The position numbers and the translations under genes were made by a program. From an uncultured Prevotellaceae bacterium (GTDB lineage: Bacteria > Bacteroidota > Bacteroidia > Bacteroidales > Muribaculaceae), in assembly GCA_946409635.1 (NCBI GenBank), contig CAMJXD010000007.1:26741-90740 (forward strand): a stretch of DNA of 64,000 bases, written 5' to 3'. The notes under the pieces are model-generated. The model was given only the letters and a program-made list of their open reading frames with translations, was not told where the DNA came from and searched no databases. Shown here one piece after another: positions 8,137-16,716 of this stretch. Position 1 is the first letter of the stretch; each line of letters starts with the position of its first letter.

Positions 8137-10341
8137 CTAGCGGGTGACTGGCGGCAAGGCGTCGAGCTGGGGGCGGTATTTCTCGCGCAGGTGGCGACAG
8201 TGGGTGAGGATGTCCTGGTCGGCGGTGCCGCTGACGAGTTCGTCGGTTGATGCGGGCCATTTTTCCTGGAACTTGTTGATGGCCGTTGTGGCCGCCTGCT
8301 TGTCGAAGCCCTTGCCTAGGATCATGGCCGAGGTGAGAGAGCGGATGTAGATTTCCCACCGCTTGGCGTAGTAGTTCCACATGAGGCCGTTCCAGTTACG
8401 GCAGGCATAGTCGTCCAGGCTACCGCCCCAGGTGGTGATGAGACGACGGGCATTCATCTCGTAGTAGTCCTTGAGGGCCGTGGCGTGTCCCAGGTCGCGA
8501 GCCTGCTGAATCCAGTGGTCCAGGGTGCAGTGAGGATGGTGGCTGCCCAGCTGGTCGAGGTCGGACAAGAGTTCAATCATGCGGTCGCTGTGGTCGTAGA
8601 ACGCGTTGCGGTCGTTGCTCATGAAGGCCTGGTCGAGCTGTTGCTTCTCGACGAGGAAGAGGTCGCCAAGCAGCTGTCGACCCACCCAGATGAGGTCGAT
8701 GGTCATGGCATCGGTGGTGGGGACATTGTCACCGTCTTGCTGCATGAGCTGGTCCCACACGGCGATTAGGTCGTGGGGGTTGTACTTGACGGGGCGGTTC
8801 TCCTTGCCCAGGGTCGGGAACGAGCAGGGCAGCGGAGCGGCAAAGTTGGCGGGAGTGATGTCGAGCACGCTGTCGTAGAGCAGTTTCCAGGCCTGTCGCA
8901 CGGGGTGGCTCACGCGGCCCGCATGGCGGTCGGCGAGCTCGTTGACGACCTGCTCGTGGGTCTTGGCGTAGTCCCAGGCCTTCTCTAGGATGTACTCGTA
9001 GGGGAACTGCTGCACGTCGAGTCCCTCAAGTGTGGAGCCGATGCCCACGAGTCCGGGCCCACCCTCGGCCAGGGCCCGCTCGATGCGCTCACCCGCCTCG
9101 CGCACGCGTCCCTGCACGTTGGTGTTGCCGCCAAAGTTGCCCAGATAGCACCAGATGAACGGCTGTCCGTAGAATCCCTCGTGTTCGCGCCACATCTCCT
9201 TGTACTCGCAGTAGTAGTCAAGCATCGTCATCTTGCCCTGAGGCACGCCCGTGAGCATGGCGCGGGTGCGCTCAGGGGTGTAGTTCTTGCGCTCATAGTA
9301 GAGGAACCACGCCATCTGCAGCCACTCGGCCTGTGGATCGACCGCTGTGAGGCTCTCATAGATGTGGCGCGACACCTTGTTCAGGTAGTCGGGTTCGAAA
9401 CTGGGCGGGTCGACCTCGTTGAAGGGGTCGACGCCGTAGATGTGGTCGGTACCGAACAGTCGCGTCTGCTCCTCAAGGAACATGCGCTGGATGCGGCCAT
9501 AGAGCGGGTCCTCACTGTTGAGGAAATAGGTGCGGTACTTCTCGTCAAATCCTGCCCAGGGGGATAGAGCCTGGATGTCGGCCTCGGGGAACAGGTCGCG
9601 CAGCGCGCCCGGCACGTGGCCGGCAAAGGCCGGCAGGACGGGCCTCATGTTCAGGGCCCGCTCGCGCTCGACGATGCGCTGCTGCAGGGCTGTCTGGTTC
9701 TCGAGCCACTCCATGGGCAGAGGGCCACACCAGCCGTCGATGTTGGCCATGCGGTGCCAGGGCAGGTAGGCCGGTCCGGTGAAGTAGGAGCGCACCTGCT
9801 TGTCGGTCATGCCCAGCTTGGTCCACACGTTGTACCACACCGCCTCCTGTCCCGTGATGGCCAGCGGCAGATTCACGCCGTTGAGCGCCATCCAGTCGAT
9901 GAAGCGTTCCCAGTCGGCCCACTGCCAGAAGGGCATCGAGTAGCCCCAGGTGCAGTAGTTGAGGAAGAAGCGCTGCGGCACGCGGGCCGTCACGCGCTCG
10001 GGCTCGGACACAGCGGGCAGGACCGACGGCAGTTCAACGGGCACGTCGGCATACCACGAGACGGTCGTCATGCAATAGCGGTTCAGATAGCGGTTCAGGC
10101 CCACGGCCATCGAGCCCGCACTATTGCCGCCGATGACGACCTTGCCGCCGCGGCTCTCGAGCGAGAAGACGTCGCGACCCTGGTCGGCCTCGATGACCTC
10201 AAACTCCACCTTGCTGGCCAGCGCCGGCGATAGCCGCCCGGCCAGTGCCATTGCCTGATCCACGTCGTCGCCTGCTTTGCCGCTGGCAGCCAGTGCCACC
10301 ATCAGCACCATCATCCCTATTATCAGTCGTCTTGCTGTCAT
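8137..10341 (-). CDS. Secreted alpha-N-acetylglucosaminidase, GH89
   Basis: This 734-residue enzyme has a signal peptide (residues 1-20) and the three-part NAGLU architecture: an N-terminal alpha/beta domain, a central TIM barrel and a C-terminal helical domain. Diagnostic stretches include FFLNYCTWGYSMPFWQW, WERFIDWMALNGVNLPLA and GVDPFNEVDPP. Glu309 in FNEVDPP and Glu439 in GSTLEGLDV match the catalytic acid/base and nucleophile of GH89. Such enzymes remove terminal alpha-GlcNAc, for example from gastric mucin caps or heparan-type glycans, fitting a gut host-glycan forager. It stands alone, with no SusC/SusD pair nearby. Confidence 0.93.
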   Translation of the reverse strand: MTARRLIIGMMVLMVALAASGKAGDDVDQAMALAGRLSPALASKVEFEVIEADQGRDVFSLESRGGKVVIGGNSAGSMAVGLNRYLNRYCMTTVSWYADVPVELPSVLPAVSEPERVTARVPQRFFLNYCTWGYSMPFWQWADWERFIDWMALNGVNLPLAITGQEAVWYNVWTKLGMTDKQVRSYFTGPAYLPWHRMANIDGWCGPLPMEWLENQTALQQRIVERERALNMRPVLPAFAGHVPGALRDLFPEADIQALSPWAGFDEKYRTYFLNSEDPLYGRIQRMFLEEQTRLFGTDHIYGVDPFNEVDPPSFEPDYLNKVSRHIYESLTAVDPQAEWLQMAWFLYYERKNYTPERTRAMLTGVPQGKMTMLDYYCEYKEMWREHEGFYGQPFIWCYLGNFGGNTNVQGRVREAGERIERALAEGGPGLVGIGSTLEGLDVQQFPYEYILEKAWDYAKTHEQVVNELADRHAGRVSHPVRQAWKLLYDSVLDITPANFAAPLPCSFPTLGKENRPVKYNPHDLIAVWDQLMQQDGDNVPTTDAMTIDLIWVGRQLLGDLFLVEKQQLDQAFMSNDRNAFYDHSDRMIELLSDLDQLGSHHPHCTLDHWIQQARDLGHATALKDYYEMNARRLITTWGGSLDDYACRNWNGLMWNYYAKRWEIYIRSLTSAMILGKGFDKQAATTAINKFQEKWPASTDELVSGTADQDILTHCRHLREKYRPQLDALPPVTR

Positions 10342-10370
10342 GATTGGATATATCTTGTTGTTTAGAAACG

Positions 10371-10378
10371 CAAAAATA
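10371..10378 (-). promoter_or_regulatory. -7 element of the GH89 gene
   Basis: It reads TATTTTTG on the minus strand, 30 bases before the start at 10341. The -33 region is not clear. Confidence 0.5.
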
Positions 10379-10433
10379 ACGATAATTCCCCGATTTTAAC
10401 TCCAAATTGGCCCGAAGTTGTGCAAAAATGCAC

Positions 10434-10441
10434 TACTTTTG
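10434..10441 (+). promoter_or_regulatory. -7 element of the DUF554 gene
   Basis: TACTTTTG, followed by C, lies 59 bases upstream of ATG 10500. The intergenic region carries divergent promoters for GH89 and DUF554. Confidence 0.5.
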
Positions 10442-10499
10442 CCCCTCCTCTCTCTCAGTGTGTGTGAGTCTCACACAGTAACCCATTATCTGGAATGCA

Positions 10500-11198
10500 A
10501 TGATAGGAACGATAGTCAACACATGCACCATTGTGGCGGGCACGCTCATCGGCGTTGTGCTGCACAAGGGCATCAAGGAGAAGTATAAGAACGTGTTGTA
10601 TGATGCGCTGGGGCTGGCATGCTTTGCCATCGGGCTGAACGCCGTGGTGACCAATCTGCCCAAGAGCGAGTATCCCGTGCTGTTTATCGCCGCGATGGCT
10701 CTGGGCAGCATCGTGGGCGTAGCCCTGGACATCGACGGGCGGTTTCACCGGCTGGTGGAGCGCAAGAGCAAACCTGGCGGCCAGTCGGGCCCCCGCCTGG
10801 CCGACGGGCTGGCGACGGCGACGCTGGTCTACTGCATCGGTCCGCTCTCGATGTTGGGCCCTGTGATCAGCGCCCTCGAGGGCGACCACACCTTCCTGTT
10901 CACCAACGCCACGCTCGATCTGGTGACGGCGACCATCTTTGGCTCGACCTACGGGGCCGGGATGCTGCTGGCAGCACCGGTGCTTTTCTTGTGGCAGGGG
11001 CTGTTCTATGGCGTAGCGCTATTGTCAAGCAGTGCCGTGAGTGAGGCGCTCATGGCCGAACTGCTCATCGTGGGCGGCCTGATGATCACCGGCTCGGGCC
11101 TGTCGCTGCTGCGCATCAAGGACTGCCACGTGCTCAACATGTTGCCTGCCCTTGCCGTGCCGCCGCTGTGGTTCCTGATCAGGTGGCTCGTGGGCTGA
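10500..11198 (+). CDS. DUF554 family membrane protein
   Basis: The 232-residue protein begins MIGTIVNTCTIVAGTLIGV, the hallmark N-terminus of DUF554 (YdfK/YqgA). It continues with glycine-rich membrane helices (ALGLACFAIGLNAV, MALGSIVGVALDIDG, FGSTYGAGMLLAAPVLFLWQG) and ends with the conserved EALMAELLIVGGLMITGSGLSLLRIKDCHVLNMLPAL segment. About seven membrane segments are expected. The transport or sensing function is not established for the family. It is monocistronic and followed by a strong hairpin at 11221-11273. Confidence 0.92.
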   Translation: MIGTIVNTCTIVAGTLIGVVLHKGIKEKYKNVLYDALGLACFAIGLNAVVTNLPKSEYPVLFIAAMALGSIVGVALDIDGRFHRLVERKSKPGGQSGPRLADGLATATLVYCIGPLSMLGPVISALEGDHTFLFTNATLDLVTATIFGSTYGAGMLLAAPVLFLWQGLFYGVALLSSSAVSEALMAELLIVGGLMITGSGLSLLRIKDCHVLNMLPALAVPPLWFLIRWLVG

Positions 11199-11220
11199 TG
11201 CCCCCTCAGAGATAACGTTC

Positions 11221-11273
11221 CCCTGGTGAGGCACCCCACTGCGCTATCGCTCAGTGGATTGCCTTACCAAGGG
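11221..11273. terminator. Long stem-loop downstream of the DUF554 gene
   Basis: The outer arms CCCTGGTGAGGCA and TGCCTTACCAAGGG pair with one bulge and one G-T; inner arms CCACTG/CAGTGG continue to a loop around CGCTATCGCT. There is no clear U-run, so it may be a factor-dependent terminator, a RNA-stabilising structure or a REP-like element. Confidence 0.5.
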
Positions 11274-11380
11274 TTAATCAGAGGCCACCCTCCGGGTGTT
11301 CCACATCAAGTTTTGTTAATTTTGGAACGGTTTTCATTGATTTGGAGGCTGGTGATGCGGGCCATGTGGGACTTTTTGAT

Positions 11381-11388
11381 TACCTTTG
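11381..11388 (+). promoter_or_regulatory. -7 element of pldA
   Basis: TACCTTTG followed by C, 28 bases before ATG 11417. Confidence 0.55.
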
Positions 11389-11416
11389 CGAGTTCTTAGA
11401 CAAACCCGATTGAATC

Positions 11417-12268
11417 ATGACTATGTTACGCCAACTATTGATGACGCTTATCCTCGTGGCGGGGATAGGGCTTCCTGCAGCCGGTCAGATCGTGTCGGTC
11501 GAGGGAAAATCAAGCAAGGAGATTGCCGACAGCATACGCGAGGAATTGGACAGCAGACCCTACTTTAGCCTGTACAAGGACACCTACTTTGTGGGCGGCA
11601 CCGTGCTGGGCAGCACGCCCTCGATACACAACAGCGACGTGAAGTTCCAGATCAGTTTCCAGCAGCGACTCACCAAGAGTGTGCTGCCGTGGAACACCTA
11701 CCTCTACCTGTTCTATAGCCAGAAGGCCCTGTGGAATGTCCTGGAGCGCTCGCTCCCCTTCCACGACCTGAACTTCAACCCCGGTATCGGTATCTCCAGG
11801 TATATCATCCTGAAGAACCGTCTGGTGGGCAAGGCCACAATGATGATAGAACACGAGTCAAACGGTCGCGACGGTACCGCATCGCGCAGCTGGAACAAGA
11901 TTTCGTGGGCCGGTGAGGCCTACATTTCTCCCAACCTGATGGCGCACGCCAAGTTCTGGATACCGATAATCGACGGCATGTATAACAAGGATATCCTCAA
12001 GTATAGCGGCATCTACCAGACTGGTTTCCAAGCCATCAGTAACGACAACAAGTGGGTGCTCGACATGACACTGGTCAAGCGTCAGGGCTGGAACCTCAAC
12101 TTCAACACCATCATTCAGCTGGGCTACCGCATCAACCACAATTCCAACCAGTTCATCATGCTGCAGTACTACAACGGCTACGGTGAGAGCTTGCTCGACT
12201 ACAACCAGTACCACTCACGACTGAGGATAGGCCTGCTCATCAGGCCGCGGTTCTTCAGCGACTTCTAG
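11417..12268 (+). CDS. pldA: Outer membrane phospholipase A
   Basis: The 283-residue protein has a signal peptide (about residues 1-23) and then a 12-strand barrel pattern. The active-site block EHESNGRDGTASRSWN contains His146, Ser148 and Asn160, with the same 14-residue His-to-Asn spacing as the catalytic triad of E. coli OMPLA. The upstream YKDTYF strand and the C-terminal aromatic F also fit. OMPLA hydrolyses phospholipids that reach the outer leaflet and depends on calcium and dimerisation. It has its own promoter and no operon partner. Residue 3 is a second possible start. Confidence 0.92.
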   Translation: MTMLRQLLMTLILVAGIGLPAAGQIVSVEGKSSKEIADSIREELDSRPYFSLYKDTYFVGGTVLGSTPSIHNSDVKFQISFQQRLTKSVLPWNTYLYLFYSQKALWNVLERSLPFHDLNFNPGIGISRYIILKNRLVGKATMMIEHESNGRDGTASRSWNKISWAGEAYISPNLMAHAKFWIPIIDGMYNKDILKYSGIYQTGFQAISNDNKWVLDMTLVKRQGWNLNFNTIIQLGYRINHNSNQFIMLQYYNGYGESLLDYNQYHSRLRIGLLIRPRFFSDF

Positions 12269-12319
12269 CCAGTAGACAATACCACAGCCGCGGGCTCACT
12301 GTACCCCCCCCTGCGGGCC

Positions 12320-15300
12320 TTAGGCTTCGCGGGCCAGTTCAAGGGTGGACTTGATGACGAGATAGTCCAGCGCCTTGTAGTCGATGTGGCTGTCGGGATT
12401 GAGGCGATTGTGATAGGCAGTCACCGCGTCGAGCTGGCTCCAGTCGACCAGACAGGGGTGGACCTTGGCGGCCTCGTCGCAACTGTCGAGTGTGCCAGCC
12501 GGTGCTCCCGTGTAACCGAGCATCTCGAGTGATGCCGCCCAGCGGATGTGCTCGTTGCGCGCCAGATTAAGGTAGAGCTGCTGCACATCCAAGCCCATGA
12601 CGCTGGACGCCGAGAACGAGAACTGGCACCCGTTTTCACTGAACTTGATAGCTTCCTCAAGCTGCGACAACAATTGTTGCTGTTGCTCGTCGTCCGTGCC
12701 GTTGATGCCTATGAGGCGCAACTTGGTGGGGATGTGCATGCCGTTGTGGATGTCCTGCGTCTCCTGACGGACGACACGGTTCTGGCGTTGCCAAGTGATG
12801 CCCATGTACTCGCCGCTGCCGGTAGTGATGCCGCGTCCCTCGTCGTGGCGCTTGTCCCAGTCGGCATCGGAGACGTTTTTCAGCTTGTTGTAGGTGTAGT
12901 AGAAGTGCTTGGCTGCCTGTTCGATGCTGTCGTCGACCATCATGTCAAATGTGAGCAGATCCAATCGGTTGCCGAAAATGGAGACGACTTTCTTGTCCCC
13001 GCCGAGCAGCTGGTTGAAGTGCTCGGCCTGCTCCTTCAGGGTCGACTCGTAGTTGGGGTCGTAGTTGCGTACAAAGAAGCGCAGCTTGCCCAGTTTGCCA
13101 TTTCTCACCCTCATGGCCTGGTCAATCATAAAGGTGAGAGCACCCATGTTGGTCTTGTCGCTGCCCATGTTGATGACGACGAAGTTCATGTCGCGGTTAC
13201 TGAGTTTCTCGTTGACCAGCTCGACAAAACGGTCGCTGTTGAGGGCCGCCTGCTCAAAGCGCAGCAGCGGTGTGTGCTCCTCGTCGTTGTTGTGAGCCGA
13301 CTGGACGGCTGGAATCTTGGCCATGTATCGGGGTCTGATCAAGTCAACGTCCTTGTCCACGATCGTACACTGGAAGGGAGAACGCCTGATGGGCCGACCG
13401 TCGCCATCAGGGCCAATACAGCTATGGTCCAGAAAAGCACCAAACTCATAGAGATAGCTCACAATGTCGCGCCCGCCGCGGCCAAAGCCGATGACCAGCG
13501 ACTCAAACCGTGACTTGACCGAAGCCGTGGCCGTGTCACAGTCGACAAAGTTGATCGGGTGGTTGTCGGGGTCCTTGAACAACGACTGAGCCGCCATGAC
13601 CGAGATGTCGAGGGTTTTCACCCTGACCTTGCCCCCCTTGTCCTTCTCGCCTGCCGACATGCTGTGAAGCGGGGTCTCGAGCAGTGCGCTGAAGGCATTC
13701 TTGCGCGCCAGGCAATAGATAGTGGCTTCGCCCTTGAGCCGGTGCACGATATCGAGCATCTTGCGCAGGTTGTCGGTAGCATCGATATTGGCCCTGTCGT
13801 TATTGTCGAGGAAGAAGAAGTGGCAGCGTTGTGCATTCTTGATCATCTTGGACAGGTTCTTCAATCCCAGAGAGTTGAAAAGGGCGTATCGCTCGTTCTG
13901 GTCCACCTTGTGGCCGCTGTTGATGAGTTCCATGATCCTGCCCACCTCATGGCTGCACTCTCGACTCGAGATGGCCGAGTCGCTGATGACCAGCAAGGCG
14001 TGGGGGCTGATCTCCTGAACCTCGGCATAAGCGTCCTTGCGGAAGTTGAACATGCCCACCAGACTACTGATTGACATGCCGCTGCCCATGCCGTCGACTG
14101 GCGTGTTGCGGTTCTCGACCATGACGATGGTGTGGTTGCTGTCGTGCATATTCCTCAACTTGCGGGCAACGTCCTTGGCCATGATCTTGGTGTTGTCGTT
14201 GATGCCGAAGAAGACATACAGCTCGCCTGGACCACGGCTGCGGTCCCAGATGCTCCAGAACGAGTTGATGCGGGACCAGGCCAGCGAGACCAGCGCAAAC
14301 GACGAGATGAGCAAGAACGCCAGCTTGCACAGTGTGTAGAAGCCCATAAAGGCACCGTTGTTCCTCAACGTGAACGAGATCTCCTTGACGTTATCGCTCA
14401 AGACAAACATCTTGCCCGACTCGAGCGCCGGGCGGACGATGCTGGCGAGAACCGACTTCTGGGTTCCCAGGGAGTACATGCCGATAAAGTAGCACATGAA
14501 TCCCATGGCCCACGCCCCTAGGGCGCCCCAGATGAGCGTCTGGCGGAAGGTGTTCTTGCCCTTCAGGCTAGTGTCGCCTCCCACCTTCAAGTGCTTGAGA
14601 TCCTTGATGACGTACTTGACCGAGAAGACCGATACTCCTATCGCCGAGAAGCACACAAAGACAAAGAACGGGTCGGCGCGATACTCATATTCCTTGTCCA
14701 GGGGGATGGAAAGGTTAACCATCGACAGGAGTATCGCGAGCATAAAGACGATGACGACAATCATCATGCGGTTGGCCTTGATGAAGTCGAGAAACTTCTT
14801 CATCCAGTGGGTTTCATACTTGTCCTTGTCCTCAATCGTCCCCTTGGTTTTGTTGAAAAAGTCCCTGATAATCTTGCGTTGGAAGTAGGTCAGCCAGAGC
14901 GGGGTGGCTACAATCAGCAGCATGACGACATAGATTGCCAGGTTGTACCACTGCGCGTCGTGGGGATCCTTCAGGTCAAAGTGTTTCAAATCCAGCGGCG
15001 CGGGCTCGTGGGTAAACGTGTCAAAGAAGAGGTAGAGCTGATGCGAACCCTGGTTGATTTCACGCTGCACCACATACACGTCCCTCATCATGCTGTCGAT
15101 GGGCGTCATCTGGCCGCCTGGGGAATCGGGCATGCTGGGCCGGTATGGCTGATAGGGGGCGTCGAGAGCCTCGGGGACGAGGACCCGGCGGTCGTGGTTG
15201 TCCTCTTGCATGGCGCTGTAGATGACGATGAAGAAGATGGATAGCAGCAGTATTGCCAGAAACGCGTCAAGCAGGAGATTAGACCATTTTTTAGCTCGCT

Positions 15301-15325
15301 TATTTTTTTTAGGCTTAGTCTTCAT
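12320..15325 (-). CDS. Membrane protein with two Rossmann (TrkA-N/RCK-like) regions and a C-terminal RyR-like domain
   Basis: The 1001-residue protein has six likely membrane helices (about 16-38, 128-147, 186-206, 218-238, 262-286, 328-349). Two nucleotide-binding-like Rossmann regions follow. The first opens LYVFFGINDNTKIMAKDVARKL near 369, without a full GxGxxG. The second opens SLVIGFGRGGRDIVSYLYEFG near 609, with an intact glycine motif. The C-terminus (about 914-990) contains LYLNLARNEHIRWAASLEMLGY, the pattern of bacterial RyR domains. Tandem RCK-like domains behind membrane helices resemble CASTOR/POLLUX-type or TrkA-regulated ion channels, but no selectivity filter is obvious. A ligand-gated transport or sensing role is inference. 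It stands alone. Confidence 0.7.
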   Translation of the reverse strand: MKTKPKKNKRAKKWSNLLLDAFLAILLLSIFFIVIYSAMQEDNHDRRVLVPEALDAPYQPYRPSMPDSPGGQMTPIDSMMRDVYVVQREINQGSHQLYLFFDTFTHEPAPLDLKHFDLKDPHDAQWYNLAIYVVMLLIVATPLWLTYFQRKIIRDFFNKTKGTIEDKDKYETHWMKKFLDFIKANRMMIVVIVFMLAILLSMVNLSIPLDKEYEYRADPFFVFVCFSAIGVSVFSVKYVIKDLKHLKVGGDTSLKGKNTFRQTLIWGALGAWAMGFMCYFIGMYSLGTQKSVLASIVRPALESGKMFVLSDNVKEISFTLRNNGAFMGFYTLCKLAFLLISSFALVSLAWSRINSFWSIWDRSRGPGELYVFFGINDNTKIMAKDVARKLRNMHDSNHTIVMVENRNTPVDGMGSGMSISSLVGMFNFRKDAYAEVQEISPHALLVISDSAISSRECSHEVGRIMELINSGHKVDQNERYALFNSLGLKNLSKMIKNAQRCHFFFLDNNDRANIDATDNLRKMLDIVHRLKGEATIYCLARKNAFSALLETPLHSMSAGEKDKGGKVRVKTLDISVMAAQSLFKDPDNHPINFVDCDTATASVKSRFESLVIGFGRGGRDIVSYLYEFGAFLDHSCIGPDGDGRPIRRSPFQCTIVDKDVDLIRPRYMAKIPAVQSAHNNDEEHTPLLRFEQAALNSDRFVELVNEKLSNRDMNFVVINMGSDKTNMGALTFMIDQAMRVRNGKLGKLRFFVRNYDPNYESTLKEQAEHFNQLLGGDKKVVSIFGNRLDLLTFDMMVDDSIEQAAKHFYYTYNKLKNVSDADWDKRHDEGRGITTGSGEYMGITWQRQNRVVRQETQDIHNGMHIPTKLRLIGINGTDDEQQQQLLSQLEEAIKFSENGCQFSFSASSVMGLDVQQLYLNLARNEHIRWAASLEMLGYTGAPAGTLDSCDEAAKVHPCLVDWSQLDAVTAYHNRLNPDSHIDYKALDYLVIKSTLELAREA

Positions 15326-15388
15326 TTTTCATTCGGTTTAAGATTGGCCACCTCTTGTGCAACGGTGGCACGCATGTGATAGAGGGAG

Positions 15389-15396
15389 CAAAAATA
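15389..15396 (-). promoter_or_regulatory. -7 element of the RyR-domain protein gene
   Basis: It reads TATTTTTG on the minus strand, 64 bases before ATG 15325. Confidence 0.45.
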
Positions 15397-15495
15397 CAAA
15401 GTTTTTCTCATATTTCATAGTGAAGTGCCAGATAAAATCAAAAATACCTTCTCAGGGTCGGGAACTTTTTTCAAACCACAATAATAACTAATTGT

Positions 15496-15526
15496 GTTGA
15501 TAATTCTAAATTTATTAGTAACTTTG
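15496..15526 (+). promoter_or_regulatory. Promoter of the GYF/CD225-DUF2752 pair
   Basis: GTTG at 15496-15499 (near-match to TTTG), a 19-base spacer and TAACTTTG at 15519-15526, ending 36 bases before ATG 15562. Confidence 0.6.
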
Positions 15527-15561
15527 CCACAATTGAAAAAAAATAACGTTATTCATCTAAT

Positions 15562-16149
15562 ATGCAGTACTGGATTAATCATAAGGGAGTGCAGTCGGGG
15601 CCGGTGGACCTTGAGGGCTTGAAGGACATGGGGCTGACCTCGTCGGCCTATGTGTGGCACGAGGGACTGACCGACTGGGTGAAAATCACGCAGCTGCCCG
15701 AGCTGCAGGGTTACTATGAGATGGAGCCTGTGGTAGTGGGCACGCCGGTGGAACCAGTGGTGCCTGCGCCCGCGGCCGAACAGCCCATCGAGACGGTAGC
15801 CCAGACGGCCCGGCAACCCGAGGCTTACGAACCGGAGCAGCCCGCTACGGGTTATGGCATGCCCGCCCAGCCGCAATATGAGGCACCGGTGCAGGCCGCC
15901 GTGACCGAGCCGTGTCCGCCCACCAACCTGGTGTGGGCCATCCTCACGACGCTGCTGTGCTGTCTGCCCGCCGGCATCGTGGCCATCATCTATGCTACAC
16001 GGGTGACCAGCAAGTACAACGCCGGCGACCTGGAGGGAGCCAAGCGTGCCAGTGAGACGGGCGCGTGGTGGTGTATCGCTTCAATCATCCTGGGCATCAT
16101 CTGCCAGCCGTTCATGTCGTTGATCACGATGATGGCCGGCTCGGTGTGA
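15562..16149 (+). CDS. GYF_2 and CD225/dispanin domain membrane protein
   Basis: The 195-residue protein starts with a GYF_2-type module (YWINHKGVQSGPVDLEGLKDM...YVWHEGLTDWVKI, residues 3-45). A Pro/Glu/Gln-rich linker of about 75 residues follows, then a CD225/dispanin membrane domain: PPTNLVWAILTTLLCCLPAGIVAIIYATRV, NAGDLEGAKRASETGAWWC and a second hydrophobic helix. CD225 is the domain of interferon-induced transmembrane proteins; bacterial members are common but uncharacterised. It is 12 bases upstream of a DUF2752 gene and shares its promoter. Confidence 0.88.
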   Translation: MQYWINHKGVQSGPVDLEGLKDMGLTSSAYVWHEGLTDWVKITQLPELQGYYEMEPVVVGTPVEPVVPAPAAEQPIETVAQTARQPEAYEPEQPATGYGMPAQPQYEAPVQAAVTEPCPPTNLVWAILTTLLCCLPAGIVAIIYATRVTSKYNAGDLEGAKRASETGAWWCIASIILGIICQPFMSLITMMAGSV

Positions 16150-16161
16150 TGGTCGCTGGCC

Positions 16162-16539
16162 ATGGGTCGCCGTGTAGTGCTCATCGTGCTGGTGACGGTG
16201 CTGCTGCTTGTGGTCGGTGGCATCTATTATGCCTGTGACCCATCGTCATCGTCGCTACTGCCGCGTTGCACGTTCTTGTCGCTGACGGGCTACAAGTGTC
16301 CCGGTTGCGGCAGCCAGCGTGCGCTGCACGCCCTGTTGCACGGCGACTTGGTAGGTGCGCTGGGCTATAACGCGATGCTGGTGATGGCGGTGCCTTGGGT
16401 GGGCTACTGCCTGTATGCCGAGACGAAGCGAGCGAGCAATCCGCGGCTGTATGTGCGCCTGCACAACCACATCTTTATCACGCTGTTTCTTGCCGTGGTG
16501 CTGCTATGGTGGGTGCTGCGCAATATCTTCAACTGGTAA
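16162..16539 (+). CDS. DUF2752 membrane protein
   Basis: The 125-residue protein has an N-terminal membrane helix and then the family hallmark CTFLSLTGYKCPGCGSQRALHALLHGDLVGALGYN. The CPGCGxxRA motif resembles a metal or redox site. Two more membrane helices follow. It lies 12 bases after the CD225 protein, an arrangement common in Bacteroidetes. Function is unknown. Confidence 0.88.
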   Translation: MGRRVVLIVLVTVLLLVVGGIYYACDPSSSSLLPRCTFLSLTGYKCPGCGSQRALHALLHGDLVGALGYNAMLVMAVPWVGYCLYAETKRASNPRLYVRLHNHIFITLFLAVVLLWWVLRNIFNW

Positions 16540-16673
16540 TCACTTGAGGGTTAGTGATTAGTTATTAGTTATTAGAGAACGACTGAGATATCCAGGTTAG
16601 TTCAATTCGTAATCATTCAAAGCGGATGCCTATTTAGTTGAATTCGCGTAATTCGTAGTTAAATAATCAGTGA

Positions 16674-16690
16674 GCAAGCTATCAGCTTGC
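16674..16690 (+). other. Short perfect hairpin in front of thyA
   Basis: GCAAGCT, loop ATC, AGCTTGC, ending 26 bases before the thyA start. It could be a leader structure or chance. The rest of the 177-base gap is A+T-rich with no recognised promoter. Confidence 0.35.
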
Positions 16691-16716
16691 GAAACTTGAA
16701 TAACAATGATTGACCG

